Source: Flavobacterium hydatis (GTDB lineage: Bacteria; Bacteroidota; Bacteroidia; Flavobacteriales; Flavobacteriaceae). Taken from it: a stretch of 46,635 nt of DNA. The position numbers were made by a program, and so were the translations under genes. The stretch's first letter is position 1. Each line of letters opens with the position of its first letter. Below the pieces are notes generated by a model. The model saw only the letters and a program-made list of their open reading frames with translations. It did not search any database and was not told where the DNA came from. Location of the stretch: the NCBI RefSeq assembly GCF_000737695.1, contig NZ_JPRM01000032.1, forward strand, positions 1 through 46,635. The letters are read 5' to 3'. Below are positions 9,107 through 18,332 of the stretch, piece after piece.

Positions 9107-12100
9107 TTATTGGTTTTTATAACGATATTGGTTTTCAGATAGTAATTTACCTTGTGCATCTTTTACAAACTGTAATCTGTTTGCAGTATCGTAAGTATAA
9201 ATCATTTTATATCCTTTAGGATCAGTAATAGTACTTACACCAACTAGCGGAATATAAGTATAGGTTGTTACCATAGTAGCAGGTAATGCAATGCGTAAAT
9301 TATCTAGAGCATCTAGTAAACTGTTTTCAGTACCAGTATTAGAAGCATTTTGTGCCGCAGTAATTAAACCCGCAGGTATGTTTACGTAAGTAATGTTTTC
9401 AATCTTGGCAATAGGCTGAGACTTATTATATCCCCAAATGATACAAACTGGCGTGCCATTTTCTATTGAGTATTGCAATACATTACCATTTCCAACGGTT
9501 ACCCCATTAACAATATCAGTATCATATAGGTTAAAGTTGATTTTACGATTGGCATCGTTAAAAGGAAATGTGTCTACAGTACCTTTAGTAGAATGAATTT
9601 CTTTAGGCAATAACAAATTTCCAGTTGCAGCACTTTCTTCAAATTTCGTAATTGACTCAGATGTTTGTACGTTATTTACAAAGGTTTCTGTTTTAATAGG
9701 TTTATCAATTTTATTTTGAGCAACTAATTTCTGCATTTCTGCATTTTGTCCAGTAGTCAATAAATCCTGAGGATAACTCAATTGGGTTCTTAAAGCGTCA
9801 TTTTTACTATTGATAGTTTCTGTTTTGGTTACTTGGTTGTGCACAGGGTTTTCGTAACCATAAGTAGTTGTTTTTTTATTAGTCTCTTTTTCATTATTGT
9901 CATAATCTGTTTCTGTTGTAGTTGTCATCACTTTTTTTCCTAATGAAACCTTACCAGTAAAATAAAAAAATTGTGCACTGTAATAATCGTAAATTGTTCC
10001 TTGATTGTATGGGTCAGGTACAAAACCTTGATTTCTTGCGTCATAAGGCTCACTGAAGATATTAAAAACTAGATTATAAGGTAATTCAAGCTTTTTTAAA
10101 ACATCATATTTATTTTCTATATTTTTAATTTTTTTTAGAACATTAGAAGTAGCATCTCTTTTATAACTAGTCGTATTGGTTAATGAACCATAATTCCAAG
10201 AATCATTTTTATAATAAGCATAATCATCTATTTGTAGTGCATAGCTAAGCATTGGAGATGCATATGGATAATTAATTCTAAAAAGAGGATGCATGAATAT
10301 TGTAGGGGAATTTCCAATAACCCTTTCCAGAGCTATATTTTGGTAATAATACTCTGTCTTACCATTTATTATTGATGTTATAGGGCTAACTTCAGTTTCT
10401 ATTATTTTACCATAAGTTATGTTGGGGCCACCACCTATATTATTGTTGTACAATGCCGAAGTCGAACAAACTGGAGTAGATTCTCCTAAGCCCGGATTAG
10501 AAGTTAAAATGATATATCTTTTATAAGAACCTAATCCTTCTCTATTTAAGATATTTTCTTGCTCATAATCAAATCGTTTTATACTTACTGAAGTAGTTGC
10601 TTCTATTTGGTCAAAGTTTTCTATCGATTTAATACGTAAGCCCCCCACAAGTTTTGTCGTAATAACTTCTTTTAAGCCTGAATTCTCTTCCCAGCTTGCC
10701 ATAATACTACTTATTGGACAGCGATACGCACCAAAATTACCTGTTCTATATTCCGTGGCAGATAAAGTATGGAGGGCACCTCCAAATTCTCTGGCATAAG
10801 TATAATTACCACCTAAGGTAAACGGCGATGGCCTTACAAATTTTTCGGAATCATAGGTTACGTTTGTATTACCTCCATTTTCATCCGTAGCAGGCATAAA
10901 AGAAATTATCAATTTCCCACTACCCAAAACATAGTTTTTAGCGGTGAAAGTAGTATCATCTGTATGAACTGAACAATTACCCCCATATCCATAAGCAACA
11001 ACACTTGCACTTTTTGAAACAATTGTAGGAATATATTCTTTCTGCTTATATTTATTGGCTTCATATTCAAAAATTGAATACCCACCCTCTGGATATGTTA
11101 TTTTTTTTAAAATCCCAGACTGCATTAAAGTTTCATCAGCTTTTCTATCTCCAGTACCAAAATTAATTATTCTCTGAGACCCAATTTGAACATTCAAATC
11201 CATCTTTGTAGGTGGCATTAATGACCCTGAATTACTATTTATGTATCCCCAATAATCCTGTTTAGTAGTTCCTCTTAGAGGTAGCTGAGTATTGTTATAA
11301 TCAAAAGTATATTTAGTATTCGTCTTACTGTCTATTATTTCTTTTAATCGTAAGGATTTATATCTACTATTAACATTTCTAATCACATCATAATCTGCCC
11401 CATTTAGATAGGAAGTGGTTGTATTACCTCCATACCTTGAATAATAATCGTAATTAAAATTCGATTTTTTTATAAGAAGACTTTTATTATTAAGTATGGA
11501 ATAAATTTCTATTGAGTTTAATTTATAATCTACAATTAAATCTTCTCTATCAAGCGTTGAAATGAAATCTATTCTTCCGTTTGTAAAAGTAATAGATTGT
11601 AAAAAATTTTTTTTGATTTGGACACTCGTCGGGTAATTTGTCTTTATTGAAGAAGAAAGCGAAGCAGCCTGCAAACTCTCAGTGGCCGCAACTGGGTAAT
11701 CATAACTATCAATTGATTTATATTGAAATGAAATAATTTCTTTGCCATTTGCAGAAATAATTTCTGTTAGATGCCAAGCTGAAATAAAGTCTTTTCCTAA
11801 AGATTGAATTAATTCTGTGGGATTTGATGTTACTTCTATGGATTCAACCCCTTTAAGGTTTTTACCAAATTTATAAATCGTACCATCATCTTTTGTGATT
11901 TCTAATTCACTATCCGAAATTATCTTAACCTTAGTGTTTTGAAAATCTCTAAAATATGCTTTATATGAATCATTTTGATCAAAGTAAAAAGACCCAGATA
12001 ATCCCGGTGCACTTACAACATATTCATCTGGTGCCGTATCTTGTTCTCCATTTTGCATGAAGTATAGAGATCTGTAATTTTCTTTGGTAAATGGAAAACT

Positions 12101-12499
12101 ACCTGACAATGCAGGAATAGGTGTCCAGTAATTTTGCATACTCAGCACACTATCTGGTCTCCCTTTGGTATTTCTTACAATGGCACCACCAGCATCTAAA
12201 TTCCATCCTAGCCCTATCCATGAAGCTGTTTCGTTGAGTTGTATACCTGAGGAATTGTAACTAAGAGAAATGGGTACCGTTAATTCTTTAGTCTTAATCG
12301 TATAAATTGGCACACCAATATTTATTTTTCCAGTAGAATAATCGACAGGAAATAAGCCTTGCTTTGCAAAAGAAGCTGCATTGGGACTTACAGGAAAATA
12401 GTTTGGTATGTCTTTGGTTACTTGAGATGATACAGTGCTGGAAATTAAAATCCAGAAACTAAAACAAAGAATAATTTTAAAGGGTATTTTTTTTTTCAT
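9107..12499 (-). CDS. Large SpvB/TcB-like RHS partner protein
   Basis: A 1130-aa secreted protein. Signal peptide about 1-25 (ending VSSQ). The N-terminal 'STGKINIGVPIYTI...SISLSY'-type region with SWIGLGWNLDAGG (about 93-105) resembles the opening of SpvB/TcB proteins, where a GLGW segment is diagnostic. The long middle is beta-rich without recognised domains, and the last ~60 residues contain YD-repeat sequence (ITDPKGYKMIYTYDTANRL). It has no RHS core and no toxin tip. The stop is 2 nt from the RHS protein start, so both are probably made together. The second RHS locus has the same two-gene order. A run of ten A follows the start codon, a possible slippage site. Function as half of a two-protein RHS shell is inferred. 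Confidence 0.72.
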   Translation of the reverse strand: MKKKIPFKIILCFSFWILISSTVSSQVTKDIPNYFPVSPNAASFAKQGLFPVDYSTGKINIGVPIYTIKTKELTVPISLSYNSSGIQLNETASWIGLGWNLDAGGAIVRNTKGRPDSVLSMQNYWTPIPALSGSFPFTKENYRSLYFMQNGEQDTAPDEYVVSAPGLSGSFYFDQNDSYKAYFRDFQNTKVKIISDSELEITKDDGTIYKFGKNLKGVESIEVTSNPTELIQSLGKDFISAWHLTEIISANGKEIISFQYKSIDSYDYPVAATESLQAASLSSSIKTNYPTSVQIKKNFLQSITFTNGRIDFISTLDREDLIVDYKLNSIEIYSILNNKSLLIKKSNFNYDYYSRYGGNTTTSYLNGADYDVIRNVNSRYKSLRLKEIIDSKTNTKYTFDYNNTQLPLRGTTKQDYWGYINSNSGSLMPPTKMDLNVQIGSQRIINFGTGDRKADETLMQSGILKKITYPEGGYSIFEYEANKYKQKEYIPTIVSKSASVVAYGYGGNCSVHTDDTTFTAKNYVLGSGKLIISFMPATDENGGNTNVTYDSEKFVRPSPFTLGGNYTYAREFGGALHTLSATEYRTGNFGAYRCPISSIMASWEENSGLKEVITTKLVGGLRIKSIENFDQIEATTSVSIKRFDYEQENILNREGLGSYKRYIILTSNPGLGESTPVCSTSALYNNNIGGGPNITYGKIIETEVSPITSIINGKTEYYYQNIALERVIGNSPTIFMHPLFRINYPYASPMLSYALQIDDYAYYKNDSWNYGSLTNTTSYKRDATSNVLKKIKNIENKYDVLKKLELPYNLVFNIFSEPYDARNQGFVPDPYNQGTIYDYYSAQFFYFTGKVSLGKKVMTTTTETDYDNNEKETNKKTTTYGYENPVHNQVTKTETINSKNDALRTQLSYPQDLLTTGQNAEMQKLVAQNKIDKPIKTETFVNNVQTSESITKFEESAATGNLLLPKEIHSTKGTVDTFPFNDANRKINFNLYDTDIVNGVTVGNGNVLQYSIENGTPVCIIWGYNKSQPIAKIENITYVNIPAGLITAAQNASNTGTENSLLDALDNLRIALPATMVTTYTYIPLVGVSTITDPKGYKMIYTYDTANRLQFVKDAQGKLLSENQYRYKNQ
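12487..12496. repeat. Homopolymer A10 tract at start of TcB-like gene
   Basis: Ten consecutive T on the plus strand, i.e. ten A immediately after the ATG of the minus-strand 1130-aa gene (codons 2-5, Lys-Lys-Lys-Ile). A one-base slip would frameshift the whole protein, so this is a candidate contingency tract. A-rich starts are also common in AT-rich genomes. Confidence 0.5.
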
Positions 12500-12634
12500 A
12501 AAACTAATTTAAAGTTTATATCTATGATTAATATAACTTTTTATTTAAAATTTAATCAGCAAAATTTGACAACACAATATAGCTTTTTTTTAATAGTAAT
12601 GTTTTTTTTATTACTTCTTTTCTTGTTATATGTT

Positions 12635-13771
12635 TTACCCAATTGCACTGCTTAATTGAAACATTGGTAAGTACATGGCAATCAGTAGTACAGCTACTAA
12701 AACACCAACAAAAAGAATGATAAAAGGCTCTAAAACGGTTGTCATTATTTTAGATTGTTGTACAACTTCCTGGTTGTATTGCTCGCTTAATTGCTTAAAA
12801 ACATATTCGGTTTGGTTGGTTTCTTCTGCAACTTTTACAAGGGAGATTATTCTGTTATCAAATAATTTGTTTTCTTTTAAGCTTGAGCTTAAACTATTTC
12901 CTTTTAAGATGTTGTTTTCTACTTTTTTTAATGCATCTTGTAATGGTACAAAACGAATCATTTTTTTTACCATTTGTATGCTATTCAATAAGGGAACTTT
13001 GGCTGTAGTTAATAATGCTACAGCCTGAGTAAATTGTGCCAAATAAACTTTGGTAATAAATGGTCCTATTATCGGTATTTTTACCAAAGCAAAATGTAGT
13101 GTTCTTTTATATTTTGGATTGTCTTTAAATATTCTGCTTGTAAAAATGAATGCTATAATTAACAAAAAAGCATAGCCTCCATAAGTTTTGGTAAACCCTG
13201 ATAACTTTACAATCATTTGGGTAAGTACAGGAAGTTCCATATTGTTTTGTTTAAAGATATCCTGAAACATTGGCACTACATAACTTAGCATAAACACAAC
13301 TACAAGTACTGCTGTAGACAATACTATTGAAGGGTAGGTAAGTGCTGCAATTATAATTCTTTTTTGCTCATTTTTACGCTCATAAAACACACCTAATTCT
13401 TTACAAACTTGTGCTGTTGTACCTGTTTCTTCACCAATTTGGATTGAATAATATTCATATTCAGAAAAAGATTTAGAATCTAATAAGGCTTCTGAAAAAG
13501 ATTTACCATTAACAACATCATTTAGTACGTTTTGTATTAAATCTTTATCGGCTTTCTTCTTTAATGATTCTACAATTAATGAAAGGCCTTCTTTAAAAGT
13601 AATTCCAGCTTTAAGCAATACAGCAAGTTCTTGATAAAATGCTTGTTTTTTTTTGTTATTAAAGCTAGCTCCAAAAAAAGAAATTTCTTTTTTTAGTAAA
13701 TCTTCTAAGCTTGTTTGTTTTTTATTTTGATGAATAACTTTATTCGGAGTATTTTCTAACTTAAAGGCCAT
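12635..13771 (-). CDS. gspF: Type II secretion system inner-membrane platform protein GspF
   Basis: A 378-aa T2SF-family protein with the characteristic duplicated cytoplasmic helical domain, e.g. FYQELAVLLKAGITFKEGL (about 45-63) and again FTQAVALLTTAKVPLLNSI (about 246-264). Three transmembrane segments lie near 145-165, 195-212 and 345-370. GEETG and VAEETN repeats are present. GspF is the platform that couples the cytoplasmic ATPase to pseudopilus assembly. The gene is last in the minus arm of the split system, 9 nt downstream of a pseudopilin gene. GspE lies 20 kb away in the plus arm. A 135-bp AT-rich gap (12500-12634) separates it from the TcB-like gene, so read-through into the RHS cassette is possible but unproven. 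Confidence 0.92.
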   Translation of the reverse strand: MAFKLENTPNKVIHQNKKQTSLEDLLKKEISFFGASFNNKKKQAFYQELAVLLKAGITFKEGLSLIVESLKKKADKDLIQNVLNDVVNGKSFSEALLDSKSFSEYEYYSIQIGEETGTTAQVCKELGVFYERKNEQKRIIIAALTYPSIVLSTAVLVVVFMLSYVVPMFQDIFKQNNMELPVLTQMIVKLSGFTKTYGGYAFLLIIAFIFTSRIFKDNPKYKRTLHFALVKIPIIGPFITKVYLAQFTQAVALLTTAKVPLLNSIQMVKKMIRFVPLQDALKKVENNILKGNSLSSSLKENKLFDNRIISLVKVAEETNQTEYVFKQLSEQYNQEVVQQSKIMTTVLEPFIILFVGVLVAVLLIAMYLPMFQLSSAIG

Positions 13772-13780
13772 CTTCTTGGT

Positions 13781-14239
13781 TTATAAAAAGGTTACATCAT
13801 TTTTTTTGGAAACAAAAATCTCATAATCGACTAATTCTGTATTTGCAATAATTCTAATAGCATCTATAGAACCGTTTTTTGTTTCTTTTCCATTCAAAAA
13901 GATTTTATTGGGTACTAATTTTAGTTTAATTGTGTCAGCGTTTCTTAAAGTATAATTGTCTTTAAAGGAATAAATAACTGTATCTATCTCAGATTCCATA
14001 AATAAAAAATTATCTTTTTCATTGTATTGAATTGTATTTAACTCATTAAAGTCTTGCCATAATTTCTGTTCGAATAATGCTAGATTACTAGATTTTTCAA
14101 AATTGGTTTGGATTGTATGAATTTGTTTTTGAACCAACCTAAGTATGGTAAAAGCCATACCTACTACTATTGCAGTAATAATCATGACAATCAATAACTC
14201 TGCAAGCGTAAATGATTTTAACTTATTTTGTGTCATCAT
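13781..14239 (-). CDS. Minor pseudopilin (GspI/GspJ-like)
   Basis: A 152-aa protein with a short basic leader and type III signal: KLKS | FTLAELLIVMIITAIV, with Phe at +1 and Glu at +5 (E14), followed by the usual hydrophobic N-terminal helix. The residue before the cleavage site is Ser rather than the normal Gly. The rest is a small globular domain of minor-pseudopilin size. It overlaps the upstream pseudopilin gene by 17 nt and is 9 nt before gspF. An alternative start is the second Met (14236). Which minor pseudopilin it corresponds to cannot be fixed from the sequence alone. Confidence 0.82.
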   Translation of the reverse strand: MMTQNKLKSFTLAELLIVMIITAIVVGMAFTILRLVQKQIHTIQTNFEKSSNLALFEQKLWQDFNELNTIQYNEKDNFLFMESEIDTVIYSFKDNYTLRNADTIKLKLVPNKIFLNGKETKNGSIDAIRIIANTELVDYEIFVSKKNDVTFL

Positions 14240-14564
14240 ATATACTTTGTTTAGAAACTTGTTTCTTGTTTGTAGTATTTACAGCGACAAAAAGCAAAAG
14301 TTTATTTGATTGCACATTTTCTTCATGAATTGCTATATCCCAAACTCCATAACTTTCTTGGTACGGAAGTTTTATGGCTTGGTTTTGAATTTCATATTCC
14401 AATTCGTTTAATCTGTTATCGATAGGATGAGTGTTCTTAGAAAAGGTATTAAAGACTAAATTATTTAAAACCAAACTAGCTATAATAAATATGATTACAA
14501 TAAGTACCGTAGCTACAAGAGCTTCGATTAAAGTTGCTGATTTTATTTTTTTTAGTACAACCAT
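14223..14564 (-). CDS. Minor pseudopilin (GspI-like)
   Basis: A 113-aa protein with a type III signal: KKIKS | ATLIEALVATVLIVII, Ala at +1, Glu at +5, then a hydrophobic helix of about 20 residues. The small size and the 'TLIEALVA' start fit GspI-type minor pseudopilins. Again Ser occupies -1. It overlaps the following pseudopilin gene by 17 nt and the preceding GspK-like gene by 13 nt, so translation is probably coupled. Predicted role: tip or minor subunit of the pseudopilus in the inner membrane and periplasm. Confidence 0.78.
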   Translation of the reverse strand: MVVLKKIKSATLIEALVATVLIVIIFIIASLVLNNLVFNTFSKNTHPIDNRLNELEYEIQNQAIKLPYQESYGVWDIAIHEENVQSNKLLLFVAVNTTNKKQVSKQSIYDDTK

Positions 14565-15835
14565 TTCATGACAGTTTTTGGTTCTTGTTCTAATAATATT
14601 CCTCCAATTATATTAGGGATATTTTCATTTTCGATGGTTCCGTTATAGATGTGGTTCACAAAAATAGAACCTGACTGATTGGCAACAAATTGTTTTGTAT
14701 AAACAGATCCCGAGACTTTACCTTTTAGTTCAAAGTTTGCATTACAATACACTTGTCCTTTAATTTTTGCATTTTCTTCTACTACAATTTGAGTTAGAAA
14801 ATTAGCTAAATCATCTGTTTTATAATAACATATACTTCCTTTAAAATTTGTTCCTGAACGGATAAAAATTTTATTGTCAAATGTATTAGTTGATACTTCT
14901 ACAGGATTTTTTTTAGTATCTTGATATAAAACGAGAGCAGAAGGATAGTTTAAATTACAATTTTTACCAACAGAAATTCTTTTAGATGCTATTGCTTGAA
15001 AGCTTCCTATTGTTCCATCCTCAATTTCAATAATAGGAGCGATTATAATTATATCTTTTAGTAATGTTGCTTTAGATATTTTTATTAGTGTATCCGATTT
15101 TATAATAATATTACCTGTCAGTTTTAGATTATCTAGAAAGATAGGACCTTTTGAGTAGTTACTTTTTGAATGTGTTTTAAAGGAATTTGTACTATTTCGA
15201 TTGATACCTAAATTTATATAATCTTCTGCAGCAGTTGGTTTATATTCATTTAAGTAAAAAATTATTGCATCAATACTACTTTTTTTTAATGCAGGTAATT
15301 TAGGAGGGCTATTTTTTACTATTCCATAAGTAAGTTGGGAACCATAGTAACTGTTCCCCGCAATATAGCCAGATTTCACGCCTTGTTTGGGTAAAAAAAT
15401 ATTCCCTCGAATGGCAGTATTTCCTACTACCGCTAGTGGCGTTTGTGTTTCTTGTAAAATCAGAGTAGGGGATTCCTTTGCATTAATTGTTGAACCAATA
15501 ATTGCGGTTTTAGTAAATTTCTTTTTTCGGAATTGAGTTACAACTGTTGCTTTTTCAAATAAACCCCATTGTGATAAATTGACTTTTACAATCTGGTTTT
15601 CTTTTTTAATGACATCAATTGCTATTGTATCAGTATTTAGCTCTTGTTGCTTTAACAAATAGTTTATACCACTATTAGATAACTGAATGTTTTCGATAGC
15701 ACCTTTTGATTGCTCTTTCATATAAATAAAAGTATAGGCATATAACAGCAAAGCGCCCAATAATAAAGCAATTAATACCGCAACAAAAACAGTAAATTGT
15801 AAAGCTCCAGATTTGAGTTTTAATTTTAGATTCAC
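14552..15835 (-). CDS. GspK-like large minor pseudopilin with bactofilin-like C-terminal region
   Basis: A 427-aa protein with leader KLKLKSGALQFTVFVAVLIA and one N-terminal hydrophobic helix. Unlike its neighbours it lacks Glu at +5, as GspK proteins do, and its position among pseudopilin genes and its large size also suit GspK. Cleavage could follow Ser9 or Gly10. The C-terminal half (about 230-400) has repeated short strands with Ile/Gly/Lys spacing (ENAKIKGQVYCNANFELKG, KVSGSVYTKQF) resembling a bactofilin-type right-handed beta-helix, which would be unusual for GspK. It overlaps the GspC-like gene by 4 nt (ATGA) and the next pseudopilin by 13 nt. The GspK assignment is inferred from context and leader only. 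Confidence 0.6.
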   Translation of the reverse strand: MNLKLKLKSGALQFTVFVAVLIALLLGALLLYAYTFIYMKEQSKGAIENIQLSNSGINYLLKQQELNTDTIAIDVIKKENQIVKVNLSQWGLFEKATVVTQFRKKKFTKTAIIGSTINAKESPTLILQETQTPLAVVGNTAIRGNIFLPKQGVKSGYIAGNSYYGSQLTYGIVKNSPPKLPALKKSSIDAIIFYLNEYKPTAAEDYINLGINRNSTNSFKTHSKSNYSKGPIFLDNLKLTGNIIIKSDTLIKISKATLLKDIIIIAPIIEIEDGTIGSFQAIASKRISVGKNCNLNYPSALVLYQDTKKNPVEVSTNTFDNKIFIRSGTNFKGSICYYKTDDLANFLTQIVVEENAKIKGQVYCNANFELKGKVSGSVYTKQFVANQSGSIFVNHIYNGTIENENIPNIIGGILLEQEPKTVMKWLY

Positions 15836-16317
15836 TCAGCAATCATTATAAGATTTAAATTCCCTTTATACTTTACATAAATAGATTCTCTATCTCCGCT
15901 TTTAAGAAAAACTTCGTTAGCAGTATCTCCAATCTTCATATAGTAATTTTGTCCACCAATAATTAAAATGTAAACCTTCTTTTTTTCTTTAGAGTCAGAA
16001 ATCAAACCTTTGTACTTAATAGTAGGCCAAACAATTACTTCTTCTGGTTTTGGCAGTTTTTTAATGCCTGAATTATTACTTTTAACTTTAGGAACAGATT
16101 GACCGGCATAAGCTTTGCCTAAAAAGGGATCTCTGTAATTAACATTTATACCGAAAGTATCTTTCTTTACAATTTTTAAAGGCTTAATTATAAATTCTGT
16201 AGGTCTATCTTCTACAAAATCATCGGGTGTAGTAAATGAAAAAAATTGAAATATCACAATACCCCATATTAGCATTACTACAGGTAAGAGAATGTATATG
16301 TTTTTTTTGTTTTTCAT
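15832..16317 (-). CDS. GspC/PilP-like periplasmic linker protein
   Basis: A 161-aa bitopic protein: short basic N-terminus, one transmembrane segment (about 7-27), then a periplasmic domain. A YRDPFL motif near residue 62 is shared with PilP/GspC proteins. A small beta-rich homology-region-like domain follows (about 100-161: YKGLISDSKEKKKVYILI ... YYMKIGD). In T2SS this protein joins the inner-membrane platform to the secretin. Its start overlaps the stop of the upstream fibre gene by 1 nt, and its end overlaps the GspK-like gene by 4 nt. This places the fibre genes in the same transcript as the secretion genes. Confidence 0.72.
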   Translation of the reverse strand: MKNKKNIYILLPVVMLIWGIVIFQFFSFTTPDDFVEDRPTEFIIKPLKIVKKDTFGINVNYRDPFLGKAYAGQSVPKVKSNNSGIKKLPKPEEVIVWPTIKYKGLISDSKEKKKVYILIIGGQNYYMKIGDTANEVFLKSGDRESIYVKYKGNLNLIMIAE

Positions 16318-17279
16318 TAATTAGTTTTTTTATGAGCCAATTCGTTTTCTATCTTAGAAACACGTAAAACTAAATCTTTTAAGTTCTCAATTTCCTTATC
16401 TTGCAAATTTATTTTCTTTTCCTGTGTGATAGTGTAGAGTGTTAATTCCTCAATTTTTTTTAACAGACTCATATTCATTTCAGCAAGCATAAGCCCATTT
16501 TTTTCTATTTCCTTAGCAGATGGAATTTCTGGTAAGTGGTTATTTAGTTTTATAAATTCTTCGACTTCATGTAAAGGTTTTAACTTGTAATCGTTGTCAA
16601 AAACGTAGTCAGGAACAAGAGCTCCTAGCATATCAACTTTTACTTCTTGTGCATGAATTTTTCCTTTAACGGTAAGTTTTTCATCAGGAGATTTAGTTCC
16701 GATGCCTACATTGCCCACAACTATAAAATTGTTTACCAAATGAGTTTCATTCATATTTGGTACATAATCCTGAATATTCGAAAGAATATCTGTATTTATT
16801 GGCTGTCCGTTTAATTCATAGTTAATAGTTTTCATATTTTCCCCCGTTGATTTTGTCCAACCAGAAAATTTATAACCCTCGCCATGATATGCAGGAGTAT
16901 ATGGTACATCTAATGCTAAGTACTTTTTGCCATTGTAAATACATGTTTTTAAATCCCAATTGCTATAATCATCAAATGATTGAATTGAAGCAGAGGTGCC
17001 ATTATAAGACGATGAAGAATTAATCTCGGCTACATTTATTCTATTAAAAGCACTTGGATTACCTCTAAAAGCAGTTATTGTACCTACAGCATTATTCATT
17101 CCTAGTAAAGTGTTATTATATATCTCATGGAGTAAAATTAGATTTCGAACATAATCACCAACACCATTATGGCCAATATTAATAATTTTATACTCGTCTG
17201 CAACTGGAGTTACTTGAGCACTTAAACTTATCGGAATGTATAATAAAAGGAGGTAGATAAATTTTACAGATTTATGCAT
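16317..17279 (-). CDS. Fibre-like surface protein, C-terminal type A domain
   Basis: A 320-aa secreted protein. Signal peptide about 1-21 (ending SLSAQ). Variable head to about residue 190, then the GNVGIGTKSPDEKLTVKGK motif, then a conserved C-terminal domain starting near 203: HAQEVKVD, PDYVF, HLPEIPSAKEIEKNG, LLKKIEELTLY. It finishes with a coiled-coil-prone tail. The layout resembles trimeric phage-fibre-like surface proteins of Bacteroidota. No S74 peptidase signature and no type IX sorting domain are visible. The stop codon overlaps the GspC-like start by 1 nt. Adhesin or appendage role is inferred. Confidence 0.72.
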   Translation of the reverse strand: MHKSVKFIYLLLLYIPISLSAQVTPVADEYKIINIGHNGVGDYVRNLILLHEIYNNTLLGMNNAVGTITAFRGNPSAFNRINVAEINSSSSYNGTSASIQSFDDYSNWDLKTCIYNGKKYLALDVPYTPAYHGEGYKFSGWTKSTGENMKTINYELNGQPINTDILSNIQDYVPNMNETHLVNNFIVVGNVGIGTKSPDEKLTVKGKIHAQEVKVDMLGALVPDYVFDNDYKLKPLHEVEEFIKLNNHLPEIPSAKEIEKNGLMLAEMNMSLLKKIEELTLYTITQEKKINLQDKEIENLKDLVLRVSKIENELAHKKTN

Positions 17280-17302
17280 TTTTCAATTTTGTTTAAATGA
17301 AA

Positions 17303-18328
17303 TTATTTTTGAAGTTCTATTTTTTTCTCAATTTTGGATAATCTTTCAAAAACGGATTTAAAGGCTTCGTTTTCTTTTTCTAATATTTCTATTTTATTTG
17401 ATTGAATGTTGCTTATTTTTTCTTGCTCAATCATATATAATGTCATTTCCTCCATTTTTTTTAACAAACTCATATTCATTTCAGCAAGCATAAGACCATT
17501 TTTTTCTATTTCTTTTGCAGAAGGAATTTCAGGTAAATGACTGTTTCGTTTTATGAATTCTTCAACTTCTTGTAATGATTTTAGTTTATAATCATTAGCA
17601 AAAACATAGTCGGGTACAGGGATATCAGTATTTAAATCAATTCTAACTTCTTGAGCATGAATTTTTCCGTTCACAGTAAGTTTTTCGTCAGGTTTTGCCG
17701 TACCAATACCTATATTACCATTTCGGATAGCTTTAATTGCCAGATTAGCTCCATTTTGTGTAAAGGAATCACCTACATATAAATCCCAATCTGAGGTCAT
17801 AGGTACAAATTTAGTTACAGTTAAATCATTCCCAGTAGCATTTAATGGGCGATATGTTCCATTAAGGTTTATTGAAGTTACTTTTATATCTACAACAAGA
17901 TTATTATTTAACTGCCCTAGAGTATTGATTGCTCTAATCCTAAAGCGAGGACTACCATATTCGGTATTACAATCGATAGTAAAATTAACACCATTACCCA
18001 AATACGGATTGTTATTAATACGACCAGTTTCACGCCAAATTGCTGGATTTGAGTGGGATACTGAGGCTAAGTGTGTGGCAGCAGCAGCTATATCATTTCT
18101 TGTATAGCTTATAGAAATTTGATAATAACCAGATGCATTGGCCGCAAAAGGGCTTACTCCTACAAATTCGACATAATCTCCTATAGCATATCCTGCAGGA
18201 AAATTAACAGTTGTTTCATATTCATTTACGAATGCAACATTACTGTTATCAATATTAGAGTTTGATTTTGCTGAAATTTTTGAGTGAGCAAAAATTAATA
18301 ACAGCATAATAAGAAGGGACTTTTTCAT
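17303..18328 (-). CDS. Fibre-like surface protein, C-terminal type A domain
   Basis: A secreted paralogue of about 341 aa. I prefer the ATG at 18328 (MKKSLLIMLLLIFAH...), 4 nt after the preceding gene stops, because it gives a normal signal peptide. An in-frame ATG at 18346 would add six residues and overlap that gene. The head domain is unlike its neighbours; then GNIGIGTAKPDEKLTVNGK and the conserved C-terminal domain (HAQEVRID, PDYVFANDYKL, HLPEIPSAKEIEKNG, LLKKMEEMTLY) and a Glu/Lys-rich coiled-coil tail. It is 23 nt upstream of the next fibre gene. Same inferred role: cell-surface trimeric fibre, possibly exported by the linked T2SS-like machine. Confidence 0.7.
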   Translation of the reverse strand: MKKSLLIMLLLIFAHSKISAKSNSNIDNSNVAFVNEYETTVNFPAGYAIGDYVEFVGVSPFAANASGYYQISISYTRNDIAAAATHLASVSHSNPAIWRETGRINNNPYLGNGVNFTIDCNTEYGSPRFRIRAINTLGQLNNNLVVDIKVTSINLNGTYRPLNATGNDLTVTKFVPMTSDWDLYVGDSFTQNGANLAIKAIRNGNIGIGTAKPDEKLTVNGKIHAQEVRIDLNTDIPVPDYVFANDYKLKSLQEVEEFIKRNSHLPEIPSAKEIEKNGLMLAEMNMSLLKKMEEMTLYMIEQEKISNIQSNKIEILEKENEAFKSVFERLSKIEKKIELQK

Positions 18329-18332
18329 AATT

